Assembly (NCBI RefSeq): GCF_900156255.1
Contig: NZ_FTMK01000009.1
Span: 1-64,000, forward strand
Direction of reading: 5' to 3'
Length of the DNA stretch: 64,000 bases
DNA from: Paracoccus thiocyanatus
GTDB lineage: Bacteria; Pseudomonadota; Alphaproteobacteria; Rhodobacterales; Rhodobacteraceae
Positions 8,078-17,959 of the stretch are shown piece by piece. Every line of letters begins with the position of its first letter. The stretch's first letter is position 1. A model generated the notes under the pieces. The model was not told where the DNA came from. It did no database searches and saw only the letters and a list, made by a program, of their open reading frames with translations. The translations under genes and the position numbers were made by a program.

Positions 8078-8656
8078 ATGCGCTATCAGATCAGCGGAAA
8101 ACAGATCGACGTGGGCGATGCGCTTTCGACCCATGTAAAGACCGAACTCGGCGCCACTGTTGAGAAATATTCCCAGCGGCCCACGGATGCGACGGTCATC
8201 TTTTCCCGCAACGCGCATGAATTCATCTGCGATGCCGTGGTGCATCTTTCGACCGGGCTGACCGCCCAGGCCAAGGGTGCGGCGACCGACATCTATGCGG
8301 CCTTCGAACAGTGCCGCGAGCGGATGGACAAGCAATTGCGCCGCTACAAGCGCCGGCTCAAGGATCATTACAAGGACCGGGCCCAGCCGGTTGAATTCGA
8401 GCAGGCGGGGATGTATGTGCTGGCGGCCGGCGAGGATGATGAATGGGAAACGCAGGACAACGGCCTGCAACCCATGATCATCGCCGAGATGGAGACCCGC
8501 GTTCCCACCCTGTCGGTCGGCGAGGCGGTGATGCAGATGGAACTGGCCGGCAGCCCGCTGCTGGTCTTTCGCAACGAGAAACACGGGGGCGTGAACGTCG
8601 TTCACCGCCGCGAAGACGGCAACGTGGGCTGGATCGACCCCCGCAACCTGGGCTAG
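8078..8656 (+). CDS. hpf: Ribosome hibernation promoting factor, long form
   Basis: Binds the 30S decoding centre and pairs 70S ribosomes into inactive 100S dimers in starved cells. It has 192 residues: an N-terminal S30AE domain (~1-105, starting MRYQISGKQIDVGDAL), a linker, and the C-terminal dimerisation domain (~130-190, MQMELAGSPLLVFRNEKHGG and the final GWIDP). The C-terminal domain marks the long form, which does not need RMF. ATG 8078 was chosen because AAAGGACG lies 8 bases upstream and the fold starts there. In E. coli rpoN sits between lptB and hpf; here it does not. Confidence 0.93.
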   Translation: MRYQISGKQIDVGDALSTHVKTELGATVEKYSQRPTDATVIFSRNAHEFICDAVVHLSTGLTAQAKGAATDIYAAFEQCRERMDKQLRRYKRRLKDHYKDRAQPVEFEQAGMYVLAAGEDDEWETQDNGLQPMIIAEMETRVPTLSVGEAVMQMELAGSPLLVFRNEKHGGVNVVHRREDGNVGWIDPRNLG

Positions 8657-8692
8657 ACTGACGCAGAAGAACAGTCTTGTTGAACCAAACGT

Positions 8693-8717
8693 CCCGGCCG
8701 CGCAGCCCGCGGCCGGG
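8693..8717 (+). terminator. Perfect hairpin after hpf
   Basis: CCCGGCCGCG and CGCGGCCGGG pair perfectly (10 base pairs) around a 5-base loop. CCTGACAATTTT follows, so the T-run starts late. It lies 37 bases past the hpf stop and 20 bases before ptsN. It may terminate most transcripts or protect the hpf 3' end while letting some read through into ptsN. Confidence 0.55.
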
Positions 8718-8737
8718 CCTGACAATTTTCGGGCGAC

Positions 8738-9202
8738 ATGCAAATCAGCGACATTCTCTCCCCCGCCGCCGTGCGGACGATGAGCCAGACCACCAGCAAG
8801 AAACGGTTGTTCCAGGAAATCGCCGAACAGGCCCGGACGGTCTATGGCGTGGATGCCGCGCAGACGCTGGACGCCTTGCAGGAACGCGAAAGCCTGGGCC
8901 CGACCGGCGTCGGCCATGGCGTGGCGCTGCCCCATGCGCGGCTGCACGGGCTGGACCATGTGGTGGGCCTGTTCCTGCGCCTGGAAAAGCCGCTGGATTT
9001 CGACGCGGTGGACCGCCAGCCCGTGGACCTGATCTTTGCGCTGCTGGCGCCCAAGAATTCCGGCGTCGATCACCTCAAGGCCCTGGCGCTGGTGTCGCGC
9101 ACGCTGCGCGACCAGGACCTGCGCGCCAAGCTGCGCGCCAACGAAGATCCGGTGGCGCTGCACGCCATGCTGGCGGCCGCGCCGGGCATCAAGGCGGCCT
9201 GA
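8738..9202 (+). CDS. ptsN: PTS IIA-like nitrogen-regulatory protein PtsN
   Basis: Phosphoacceptor protein EIIA-Ntr of the nitrogen phosphotransferase chain. In related bacteria it regulates potassium uptake, carbon/nitrogen balance and stress functions by its phosphorylation state. It has 154 residues, one PTS_EIIA_2 domain. The phosphorylated histidine is His66 in GHGVALPHARL, and the DRQPVDLIFALLAP strand follows. It sits after hpf as in E. coli. The partner phosphotransferases PtsP and NPr are not in the window. Confidence 0.93.
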   Translation: MQISDILSPAAVRTMSQTTSKKRLFQEIAEQARTVYGVDAAQTLDALQERESLGPTGVGHGVALPHARLHGLDHVVGLFLRLEKPLDFDAVDRQPVDLIFALLAPKNSGVDHLKALALVSRTLRDQDLRAKLRANEDPVALHAMLAAAPGIKAA

Positions 9203-9289
9203 CGCCGGCGGCGGACGTTGGGCGGCGGGCCTTGGGGGGATGAAAACCCCGCCGGCCCGCGCTATACTCCCCGCGGGGAGGACGACCGC

Positions 9290-9484
9290 ATGACCAGACA
9301 TATCGCAGATCGCAGCCGGGACGACGGTTCCGGGCGCACCCGGAACTATACCCGGCAGGAACGCGAATCCGGCCTGCACCCGGCCATTGCCGCCCTGCGC
9401 ATGCGGCCCCGCGCCCGCAACAGCGAAGAGACGAATCGCCGCGCCGCCGAATTTGCCCGGATCGAGCGCGGCCACCGGGTCTGA
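9290..9484 (+). CDS. Hypothetical basic 64-residue protein
   Basis: A short frame with ATG at 9290 and GGGGAGGAC 9-15 bases upstream, a good ribosome binding site. The product is hydrophilic and arginine-rich (RRAAEFARIERGHRV at the end), with no membrane segment or motif I recognise. It lies between ptsN and the ilvE terminator on the opposite strand. Codon choice looks native. It could be a real small nucleic-acid-binding protein or a chance frame in GC-rich DNA. Confidence 0.4.
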   Translation: MTRHIADRSRDDGSGRTRNYTRQERESGLHPAIAALRMRPRARNSEETNRRAAEFARIERGHRV

Positions 9485-9502
9485 TCGGGGCTGCGCAAAT
9501 GC

Positions 9503-9532
9503 AAAACCGGCCGGGCGTCGCCACCCGGCCGG
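9503..9532 (-). terminator. Terminator of ilvE
   Basis: CCGGCCGGG/CCCGGCCGG form a 9-base-pair perfect stem (9507-9515 and 9524-9532) around an 8-base loop. Read on the minus strand it is followed by TTTT (9503-9506). It lies 17 bases past the ilvE stop. The stem could also end transcripts coming from ptsN on the plus strand. Confidence 0.75.
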
Positions 9533-9548
9533 GATTCGTGCGCCGTGA

Positions 9549-10418
9549 TCAGGCGCGGACCAGCTTTTCGTAATCCTCGGCGATCTTGCGGGTAGTGTCG
9601 CCCACCTGGAAATGCCAGTCGCCGATCTGTCCGACCGGCGTCACTTCCGCCGCGGTGCCGGTCAGGAAGCATTCCTGGAAGCTGTCCAGCTCCTCGGGCT
9701 TGATGCGGCGTTCATGCACGGTGGTGCCGCTGTCCTTCAGCATCTGGACGACGGTCTGCCGGGTGATGCCGTTCAGGAAGCGGTCGGCCAGCGGCGTATG
9801 CACCTCGCCATCCTTGACGAAGAAGATATTGGCGCCGGTGGCCTCGGCGACATAGCCTTCCCAGTCCATGAACAGCGCGTCCGAGCAGCCCTTTTCCTCG
9901 GCCGCGTGCTTGGACATGGTGCAGATCATGTAAAGCCCGGCGGCCTTGGCGGCGGTGGGGATGGTCTCGGGGCTGGGCCGCTTCCACTTGGCGATGTCAA
10001 GCTTCGCGCCCTGCCATTTCGCATCGCCGTAATAGCTGCCCCATTCCCAGGCGGCGATCGCCATGCGCACCGGGTTGCGGCGCGCCGAAACCCCCATATC
10101 CTCGCCCGAGCCGCGCCACATCACCGCGCGGACATAGGCGTCCTTGAAGCCGTTGGCCTCCAGCACCGCGGTCTTCGCCGCGTCGATCTCTTCGGCGGTA
10201 TAGGGCGACTTCATGTCCAGCAGCCGGGCCGATTCGATCAGCCGCAGCGAATGTTCGTGCCCCTTGAAGATCTTGCCGCTGTAGCAGCGCTCGCCCTCGA
10301 ACACCGAACTGGCATAGTGCAGCGCATGGGTCAGGATATGGACATTCGCCTCGCGCCACTCCACCAGCTTGCCATCCATCCAGATCTTGCCGTTACGATC
10401 GTCATATGCGCCCGCCAT
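9549..10418 (-). CDS. ilvE: Branched-chain amino acid aminotransferase
   Basis: Pyridoxal-phosphate enzyme catalysing the last transamination in leucine, isoleucine and valine synthesis. It has 289 residues, fold type IV. Visible features are HALHYASSVFEGERCY near residue 27, the region of the PLP-binding lysine, and EATGANIFFVKDGEVHTP near 190. I start at ATG 10418 (MAGAYDDRNGKIWMDG), where the family begins. A longer frame to 10511 would run through the control region shared with petP. Divergent from petP-petR, as in Rhodobacter capsulatus. Confidence 0.93.
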   Translation of the reverse strand: MAGAYDDRNGKIWMDGKLVEWREANVHILTHALHYASSVFEGERCYSGKIFKGHEHSLRLIESARLLDMKSPYTAEEIDAAKTAVLEANGFKDAYVRAVMWRGSGEDMGVSARRNPVRMAIAAWEWGSYYGDAKWQGAKLDIAKWKRPSPETIPTAAKAAGLYMICTMSKHAAEEKGCSDALFMDWEGYVAEATGANIFFVKDGEVHTPLADRFLNGITRQTVVQMLKDSGTTVHERRIKPEELDSFQECFLTGTAAEVTPVGQIGDWHFQVGDTTRKIAEDYEKLVRA

Positions 10419-10479
10419 TATTCCCTCCGGCCGGTTCTGTTTGCGGAATGTTGCGCCGTCAGAGCGTGCCTGGCAAAGA

Positions 10480-10493
10480 AAGTTGCGCAACTT
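10480..10493. promoter_or_regulatory. 14-base perfect palindrome between ilvE and petP
   Basis: AAGTTGCGCAACTT is self-complementary. It lies in the 154-base divergent gap, 62 bases before the ilvE start and 25 bases before the candidate petP -35 box. A related half-site TGTTGCGC is at 10449-10456. MarR-type regulators bind such palindromes and petP encodes one, so an autoregulatory operator is a fair inference. Confidence 0.4.
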
Positions 10494-10517
10494 GAGGCCT
10501 GGGCTATCCATTCATGG

Positions 10518-10546
10518 TTGGAAAGTCAATAAGCCTGACGTAATAA
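10518..10546 (+). promoter_or_regulatory. Candidate sigma-70-type promoter of petP-petR
   Basis: TTGGAA (10518-10523) and TAATAA (10541-10546) are separated by exactly 17 bases, close to the housekeeping consensus. The expected start point near 10553 gives a 20-base leader before the petP ATG at 10573. Confidence 0.45.
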
Positions 10547-10572
10547 GGGGCCATGCAGTCAAGGAAAGGCCC

Positions 10573-11091
10573 ATGCAGAACAAGGTAAGCATCGCCCCGG
10601 CCGGTGGGGAAAGCCTGCTGTTTCTGACCGATGAGCAGCTGCGCCGCGGGATCGAGGCGATGTTCTTCGCCTATCGCGCCTTCACCGCCGATCCCGACCT
10701 GATCCTGGCGGAACTGAACTATGGCCGCGCCCATCACCGGGCGATCCATTTCGTCCACCGCGAGCCAGGGCTCACGGTGACGGCGCTGCTGGATGTGCTG
10801 GGCGTGACCAAGCAATCGCTGAACCGGGTGCTGCGCACACTGATCGAGGATGGGCTGGTCGAAAGCCGCATCGGCCGCCGCGACCGGCGCGAGCGGCAGC
10901 TCTACCTGACCGACAAGGGCGCGGCGCTGGAACGCCGCCTGTCCGAGGCGCAGCGTGCCCGCATGCGCGCCGCCTATCGCGCCGCCGGGCCGCAGGCGGT
11001 GGCGGGCTTCCGCCAGGTGCTGGAGGCGATGATGGACCGCGACACGCTGCGCCAGTATCGCGCGCTGAAAGAACTGCCCGAGGCGCCATGA
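10573..11091 (+). CDS. petP: MarR-family regulator PetP
   Basis: A 172-residue MarR-type winged-helix protein. The DNA-binding core is at about residues 55-120, with LTVTALLDVLGVTKQSLNRVLRTL as helix-turn-helix and the wing RIGRRDRRERQLYLTDKG. ATG 10573 has AAGGCCC just upstream and overlaps nothing. In R. capsulatus petP precedes petR and both are tied to cytochrome bc1 and respiratory growth; the same order here, beside ilvE, supports the name. It overlaps petR by ATGA, so the two proteins are made together. Confidence 0.85.
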   Translation: MQNKVSIAPAGGESLLFLTDEQLRRGIEAMFFAYRAFTADPDLILAELNYGRAHHRAIHFVHREPGLTVTALLDVLGVTKQSLNRVLRTLIEDGLVESRIGRRDRRERQLYLTDKGAALERRLSEAQRARMRAAYRAAGPQAVAGFRQVLEAMMDRDTLRQYRALKELPEAP

Positions 11092-11807
11092 CCATCCCCG
11101 ATCCGCAGCCTGCGACCCATATCCTGGTCGTCGACGACGATGAACGCATCCGCAGCCTGCTGCGCCGCTTCCTGATGCGCAACGATTTCCTGGTGACGAC
11201 GGCGCGCGATGCAGCCCAGGCCCGGCGATTGCTGGAGGGGCTGGATTTCGACCTGATCGTGCTGGACGTGATGATGCCGGGCGAGGACGGGTTTTCCCTG
11301 ACCCGTGCCCTGCGCAAGCACATGGCGACGCCGATCCTGCTGCTGACCGCCAAGGGCGAGACGGGGGATCGCATCGAAGGCTTTGAAAGCGGCGCCGACG
11401 ACTACCTGCCCAAACCTTTCGAGCCGCGCGAATTGCTGCTTCGTATCGCCGCCATCCTGCGCCGCATCCCCGCGGCCGAGGCGAAGGGGCCGAAATTCCT
11501 GTCGCTGGGCCCGCTGCGCTACGACGCCGACAAGGGCGAATTGTGGCAGGGCGATGCGCCGCTGCGCCTGACGGGAACCGAACAGGCGCTGCTGAAGCGC
11601 CTGGCCGATACGCCGCGCCAGCCGGTCAGCCGCAGCGCGCTGATCGAGGATCTGGGCCGCAGCCCGGCCGAGGAGCCGGGCGAAAATTCCGAACGCGCCA
11701 TCGACGTGCAGATCACCCGCCTGCGCCGCAAGATAGAGCCGGACCCCAAGGAACCGCGCTATCTGCAAACCGTGCGCGGGACGGGCTATATGCTGGTGCC
11801 GGATTAG
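11088..11807 (+). CDS. petR: OmpR-family response regulator PetR
   Basis: A 239-residue two-component response regulator. The receiver domain (~8-125) has the acidic pair in LVVDDDERI and the phospho-acceptor aspartate in DLIVLDVMMPGEDG near 58. The C-terminal OmpR winged helix (~140-235) contains ENSERAIDVQITRLRRKIE and TVRGTGYML. The start overlaps the petP stop. No histidine kinase gene is adjacent, which is also true of petR in R. capsulatus, so it is an orphan in its neighbourhood. Confidence 0.9.
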   Translation: MTIPDPQPATHILVVDDDERIRSLLRRFLMRNDFLVTTARDAAQARRLLEGLDFDLIVLDVMMPGEDGFSLTRALRKHMATPILLLTAKGETGDRIEGFESGADDYLPKPFEPRELLLRIAAILRRIPAAEAKGPKFLSLGPLRYDADKGELWQGDAPLRLTGTEQALLKRLADTPRQPVSRSALIEDLGRSPAEEPGENSERAIDVQITRLRRKIEPDPKEPRYLQTVRGTGYMLVPD

Positions 11808-11836
11808 TGGCGCCTGGCCGGCTGCTCCGTTGCGAT

Positions 11837-11905
11837 ATGAGTATTTGAGAAACGGTGAAAGCCCAAGCGGTGCGCCCGGCTCTTCACCGTTTTCCAAATA
11901 CTCAT
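11837..11905. repeat. Intergenic repeat, copy 2, paired as a large inverted repeat
   Basis: Two 23-base arms (11837-11859 and 11883-11905) are inverted copies of one another with only two mismatches, around a 23-base spacer. Each arm contains the family core (GAGTATTTG...AACGGTGAA). They sit between the convergent petR and secA genes and would fold into a long hairpin in either transcript. A bidirectional terminator or transcript stabiliser is a reasonable inference. Confidence 0.7.
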
Positions 11906-11933
11906 GCCGGGCCGGCCATCTTCGCGGCGGGAT

Positions 11934-11956
11934 GAAGAAAGGGGCCCGAAGGCCCC
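11934..11956 (-). terminator. Rho-independent terminator of secA
   Basis: On the minus strand GGGGCC, a TTCG tetraloop and GGCCCC form the stem, followed by TTTCTT. It lies 5 bases past the secA stop codon. Confidence 0.85.
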
Positions 11957-11961
11957 CCGAA

Positions 11962-14667
<2,706 letters not shown>

Positions 14668-14875
14668 ATGAACCTTCAAAATCGCGTATCTGGGGGTGCG
14701 CGGGACGTTCCGCCCACTTGCCGGCACCATTCGCCTTGCCCTATCACTTGGGCCGGAAAAACGGCGACGGGCGCGCATTTTCGGTTGCGCCGGATGTAGG
14801 CCCCGGCCGCCCCACTGTCAACGCTTGCGCCCGTTCGCCCCTGCGTGAACGCGCCGTCCCATGAAGGGGAACATC

Positions 14876-15715
14876 ATGCTGAAACCGCTTTTCGCCGCCT
14901 CGGCCCTGCTTTCGGGGGCCGTCCTGGGCTTGCCGGTGCTGGCGCAGGATGCCGACACGGTCGTCGCCACCGTCAATGACGAGTCGATCACCCTGGGCCA
15001 GATGATCGCCATGCGGCAAGGGCTGGACGCGCATTCGACCCAAGGGCTGCCGGATACGGCGCTGTGGGACCTGATGCTGGACCAGATGATCCGCCAGACC
15101 GCCGTAGCCCAGGCGGCCCAGCCGCTGAGCCAGCGCGACAGCGTGGCGCTGGAACTGGAAAAGCGCGCCTATCTGGCCGGGTCGGTGCTGGAAAAGATCG
15201 CCGAGACCGAGCCGAGCGAGGCCGAACTGAAAGCCGCCTATGACCAGGCTTTCGCCGGCCAGGCCGAACCGGCCATCGAATACAGCGCCGCCCATATCCT
15301 GGTAAAGACCAAGGAAGAAGCCGACGCGATCGCAAAGCAGCTTGCCGATGGCGCCGATTTCGGCGCGCTGGCCGAAGAAAAATCGACCGACAATTCCGGC
15401 CCGAACAAGGGCGATCTGGGATGGTTCCAGCCCGAGCAGATGGTCGCGCCCTTTGCCGAAGCGGTGAAGGCGCTGGAAAAGGGCCAGGTTTCCCAGCCGG
15501 TGGAAACCCAGTTCGGCTGGCATGTCATCAAGCTGAACGACACGCGCGAGGTGACGCCCCCCGCCTTTGACGAGATCAAGGAGCAACTGGCCGTGCAGGT
15601 TCGCCGCGACAAGGTGCAGGCCGAGATCGAAAAGCGCGTGGCCGACGCCAAGATCGAAAAGACCGAGGGGCTTGCCCCCGACCTGCTGAACAAGACCGAC
15701 CTTCTGGGGAAGTGA
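14876..15715 (+). CDS. Periplasmic parvulin-type peptidyl-prolyl isomerase
   Basis: A 279-residue PpiC/SurA-like folding helper. It has a signal peptide (1-22, ending GLPVLAQD), a SurA-like N-terminal region and one parvulin (rotamase) domain at ~135-230 (AAHILVKTKEEADAIAKQL, DLGWFQPEQMV, TQFGWHVIKLND). ATG 14876 was chosen because AAGGGGAA lies 6-13 bases before it, inside a possible upstream start at 14861. Only 3 bases separate it from argJ, so they form an operon. Divergent from secA, which fits a secretion-related role. Confidence 0.9.
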   Translation: MLKPLFAASALLSGAVLGLPVLAQDADTVVATVNDESITLGQMIAMRQGLDAHSTQGLPDTALWDLMLDQMIRQTAVAQAAQPLSQRDSVALELEKRAYLAGSVLEKIAETEPSEAELKAAYDQAFAGQAEPAIEYSAAHILVKTKEEADAIAKQLADGADFGALAEEKSTDNSGPNKGDLGWFQPEQMVAPFAEAVKALEKGQVSQPVETQFGWHVIKLNDTREVTPPAFDEIKEQLAVQVRRDKVQAEIEKRVADAKIEKTEGLAPDLLNKTDLLGK

Positions 15716-15718
15716 GCG

Positions 15719-17116
15719 ATGGCCAAGACCGAAGGCAAGAAATCCCGGCTTTCTGATGCCGAGAAGCTGAAGGCGCTGAAGAAGAAGCTGAAAAAGCTGA
15801 AGGCGGCGTTCAAGGAAACCGCCGCCAGCCTTGAATCGCGCGCGGGGGCGGCGGTGGCGGCCGCGGCAAAGCCCAAGAACGCCGTCTCGCCGCTGGCGCC
15901 GGCGCGCTTTCCCGACCTGCCGGTGATCGAGGGGGCCGAGTTCGCCTCGGGCGCGGCGGGGGTGAAATACCAGGGCCGCACCGATGTCATGCTGGTCAGG
16001 CTGGCGCCGGGCACGGCCGTGGCCGGCGCCTTTACCCGGTCGTCGACCCGCGCGGCCTGTGTGCTGGATTGCCAGGCCAAGCTGGCGCTGGACCAGGATG
16101 CAAGCCAGGGCGCGGCGATCATCGTGAACTCGGGCAATGCCAATGCCTTTACCGGCCGGAACGGGCAAGAGGCGGTGGATGCCGTGACCGGCGGCGTCGC
16201 GGGCGCCCTGGGCGTCCCGCGCGAGCGAGTGTTCTCGTCCTCGACCGGGGTGATCGGCGAGCCGCTGCCGGCCGAGCGTATCACCGCGGTCATCGGCGAT
16301 CTTGCCGCCAGCCTGGACGCGGGCGGCGCGGCCGGGGCGGCGCGGGCGATCATGACCACCGACACGTTCCCCAAAGGTGCGGCGGCCAGTTTCGATGGCG
16401 ATGGCGGCACCATCAATATCGTCGGCATCGCCAAGGGTTCGGGCATGATCGCGCCCGACATGGCGACGATGCTGGTCTATGTCTTTACGGATGCGCAAAT
16501 TGCGCCCGCCCTGCTTCAGCGCATGCTGTCGGCGCGGCTGGACCAGACCTTCAACGCCATAACCGTGGACAGCGACACCTCGACCTCGGACGCGCTGATC
16601 CTGGCGGCGACCGGAAAATCCGCGGCGGCGCCGATCACCGACCTGCGCTCGGCCCCGGCGCGGGCCTTTGGCAAGGCGCTGTCGCAGGTCATGCTGGATC
16701 TGGCGCAGCAGGTGGTCAAGGATGGCGAGGGCGCGACGAAATTCATCGAGGTGCAGGTGACGGGTGCCGCCAGCGACGCCGACGCCCATCGCGTCGCCAT
16801 GGCCATCGCCAATTCGCCGCTGGTCAAGACCGCCGTGGCCGGCGAGGATGCGAATTGGGGCCGCGTGGTGATGGCCGTCGGCAAGTCCGGCGCCCAGGCC
16901 GACCGCGACCGGCTGACCATCCGCTTCGGCGACATGGTGCTGGCCCAGAACGGCTGGCGCGCGCCCGATTACGACGAGGCGCAGGCCAGCGCCTATATGA
17001 AGCGCGACCATCTGGTCATCGGCGTCGACCTGGGGCTGGGCAAGGGCAGGCGCACCGTCTGGACCTGCGACCTGACGCATGGCTATATCGACATCAACGC
17101 CGATTACCGCTCATGA
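15719..17116 (+). CDS. argJ: Bifunctional ornithine acetyltransferase/N-acetylglutamate synthase ArgJ with a lysine-rich head
   Basis: Recycles the acetyl group in arginine synthesis and can make N-acetylglutamate. It has 465 residues, about 50 more than usual. The canonical enzyme starts near residue 55 (VSPLAPARFPDLPVIEG). The self-cleavage site is visible: KGSGMIAPDMATMLV, where cleavage before the threonine makes the nucleophile of the beta chain. The extra head (residues 4-54) is strongly basic and helical (LKALKKKLKKLKAAFKETA) and ends in an Ala-rich linker. The start at 15719 is forced by tight spacing after the parvulin gene (3 bases); no internal ATG lies just before the core. Overlaps mutT by 4 bases. 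Confidence 0.92.
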   Translation: MAKTEGKKSRLSDAEKLKALKKKLKKLKAAFKETAASLESRAGAAVAAAAKPKNAVSPLAPARFPDLPVIEGAEFASGAAGVKYQGRTDVMLVRLAPGTAVAGAFTRSSTRAACVLDCQAKLALDQDASQGAAIIVNSGNANAFTGRNGQEAVDAVTGGVAGALGVPRERVFSSSTGVIGEPLPAERITAVIGDLAASLDAGGAAGAARAIMTTDTFPKGAAASFDGDGGTINIVGIAKGSGMIAPDMATMLVYVFTDAQIAPALLQRMLSARLDQTFNAITVDSDTSTSDALILAATGKSAAAPITDLRSAPARAFGKALSQVMLDLAQQVVKDGEGATKFIEVQVTGAASDADAHRVAMAIANSPLVKTAVAGEDANWGRVVMAVGKSGAQADRDRLTIRFGDMVLAQNGWRAPDYDEAQASAYMKRDHLVIGVDLGLGKGRRTVWTCDLTHGYIDINADYRS

Positions 17117-17511
17117 GGATGGTGCTGGTGGCGGCCGTTGCGCTGATCGACGCGGACGGCCGCGTGCTGCTGGCACAGCGCCCCCAGGGCAAGTCCCTGG
17201 CCGGGCTGTGGGAGTTTCCGGGCGGCAAGGTCGAGCCGGGCGAAACCCCCGAGGCGGCGCTGATCCGCGAATTGCACGAGGAACTGGGCATCGAGACCTG
17301 GGGGTCCTGTCTTGCGCCGCTGACCTTTGCCAGCCACGCCTATGACGACTTCCACCTGCTGATGCCGCTTTTCGCCTGTCGACGCTGGCAGGGCGTGCCG
17401 ATGCCGCAGGAAGGCCAGCAACTGGCCTGGGCGCGGCCGCAGGAGTTGGGCAGGTTCCCCATGCCTCCGGCCGACCTGCCGCTGATCCCCATCCTGCGCG
17501 ACTGGCTATGA
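17113..17511 (+). CDS. mutT: 8-oxo-dGTP diphosphatase MutT
   Basis: Nudix hydrolase that cleans 8-oxo-dGTP from the nucleotide pool and so prevents A-to-C transversions. It has 132 residues; the Nudix box GGKVEPGETPEAALIRELHEELGI is complete (positions ~38-61). The phrase LLAQRPQGKSLAGLWEFPGG is typical of MutT proper rather than other Nudix enzymes. The ATG overlaps the argJ stop (ATGA), giving translational coupling. The argJ-mutT order next to secA is common in Rhodobacterales. Confidence 0.92.
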   Translation: MRMVLVAAVALIDADGRVLLAQRPQGKSLAGLWEFPGGKVEPGETPEAALIRELHEELGIETWGSCLAPLTFASHAYDDFHLLMPLFACRRWQGVPMPQEGQQLAWARPQELGRFPMPPADLPLIPILRDWL

Positions 17512-17535
17512 GACATATGCGCCACGCTGCCGCGA

Positions 17536-17541
17536 TATAAT
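17536..17541 (+). promoter_or_regulatory. Candidate -10 box before the 42-codon gene
   Basis: An exact TATAAT lies 88 bases before the small ORF at 17630. No good -35 box is visible 17 bases upstream, so the site is weak evidence alone. The leader between it and the ATG is unusually AT-rich and contains an inverted pair TGCCGCG/CGCGGCA around it (17529-17535, 17558-17564). Confidence 0.3.
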
Positions 17542-17629
17542 CAGCATTTCGTCCGAAGCGCGGCATTGAGCAATAAACATTTAACAATTTTGTGACAATT
17601 CTGAACTCCTGTAGAGGAGGAGATCGGAC

Positions 17630-17758
17630 ATGATTCGCACGATCACGATCGGCAGCTGCATTTCCGTCCAAGGCATCTTTGAACGGCAGCAGGCGAACGG
17701 GAACATCGTGGTCCGAGTGGGCAGCAAGACCTATGAGGGCAAGCCTGTCATGGCCTGA
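17630..17758 (+). CDS. Small 42-residue protein, unknown function
   Basis: A short gene with one of the strongest ribosome binding sites in the window (GAGGAGGAG, 7-15 bases before ATG). It is preceded by an AT-rich leader and followed 25 bases later by a good terminator. The product is MIRTITIGSCISVQGIFERQ followed by 22 residues ending VGSKTYEGKPVMA. It looks like a single small beta-barrel-like fold with alternating hydrophobic residues, with no signal peptide or membrane helix. The own promoter region, strong RBS and terminator argue for a real, well-expressed gene. I do not recognise the family. Confidence 0.7.
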   Translation: MIRTITIGSCISVQGIFERQQANGNIVVRVGSKTYEGKPVMA

Positions 17759-17783
17759 TGCCGCAGAAATGCGCCACGAAAAC

Positions 17784-17816
17784 GGAGCGGGGTCCGGGAT
17801 GGGCCCCGTTCCTTTT
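17784..17816 (+). terminator. Rho-independent terminator of the 42-codon gene
   Basis: A 12-base-pair stem (17784-17795 with 17801-17812, two G-T pairs) around a GGGAT loop is followed by TTTT. It lies 25 bases after the small gene's stop. Confidence 0.85.
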
Positions 17817-17831
17817 GGCAGCCATGCCGGG

Positions 17832-17867
17832 GCGCCTCCGGCGGGAGTATTTTCGGAAACGGTGAAA
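17832..17867 (+). repeat. Intergenic repeat, copy 3
   Basis: GCGCCTCCGGCGGGAG is followed by TATTTTCGGAAACGGTGAAA. This single-arm copy shows both halves of the family: the GC-rich CCTCCGGCGGG half and the GTATTT..GGAAACGGTGAA half. It lies between two convergent terminators (17784-17816 and 17917-17942). Confidence 0.65.
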
Positions 17868-17916
17868 TCGCGGGGTTTGCGGTGCCTGGACGCGCATCGG
17901 TGCCGCGGGATAGGGA

Positions 17917-17942
17917 AAGGGCGGACCCGCAGGCCCGCCCTT
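17917..17942 (-). terminator. Terminator of the rimP-nusA-ylxR-infB operon
   Basis: AAGGGCGG and CCGCCCTT (17917-17924, 17935-17942) pair perfectly. On the minus strand the stem is followed by TCCCTATCC. It lies 18 bases past the infB stop. The T-run is poor, so termination may be partial. Confidence 0.6.
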
Positions 17943-17959
17943 GCTTATTCGTCGCGAGG

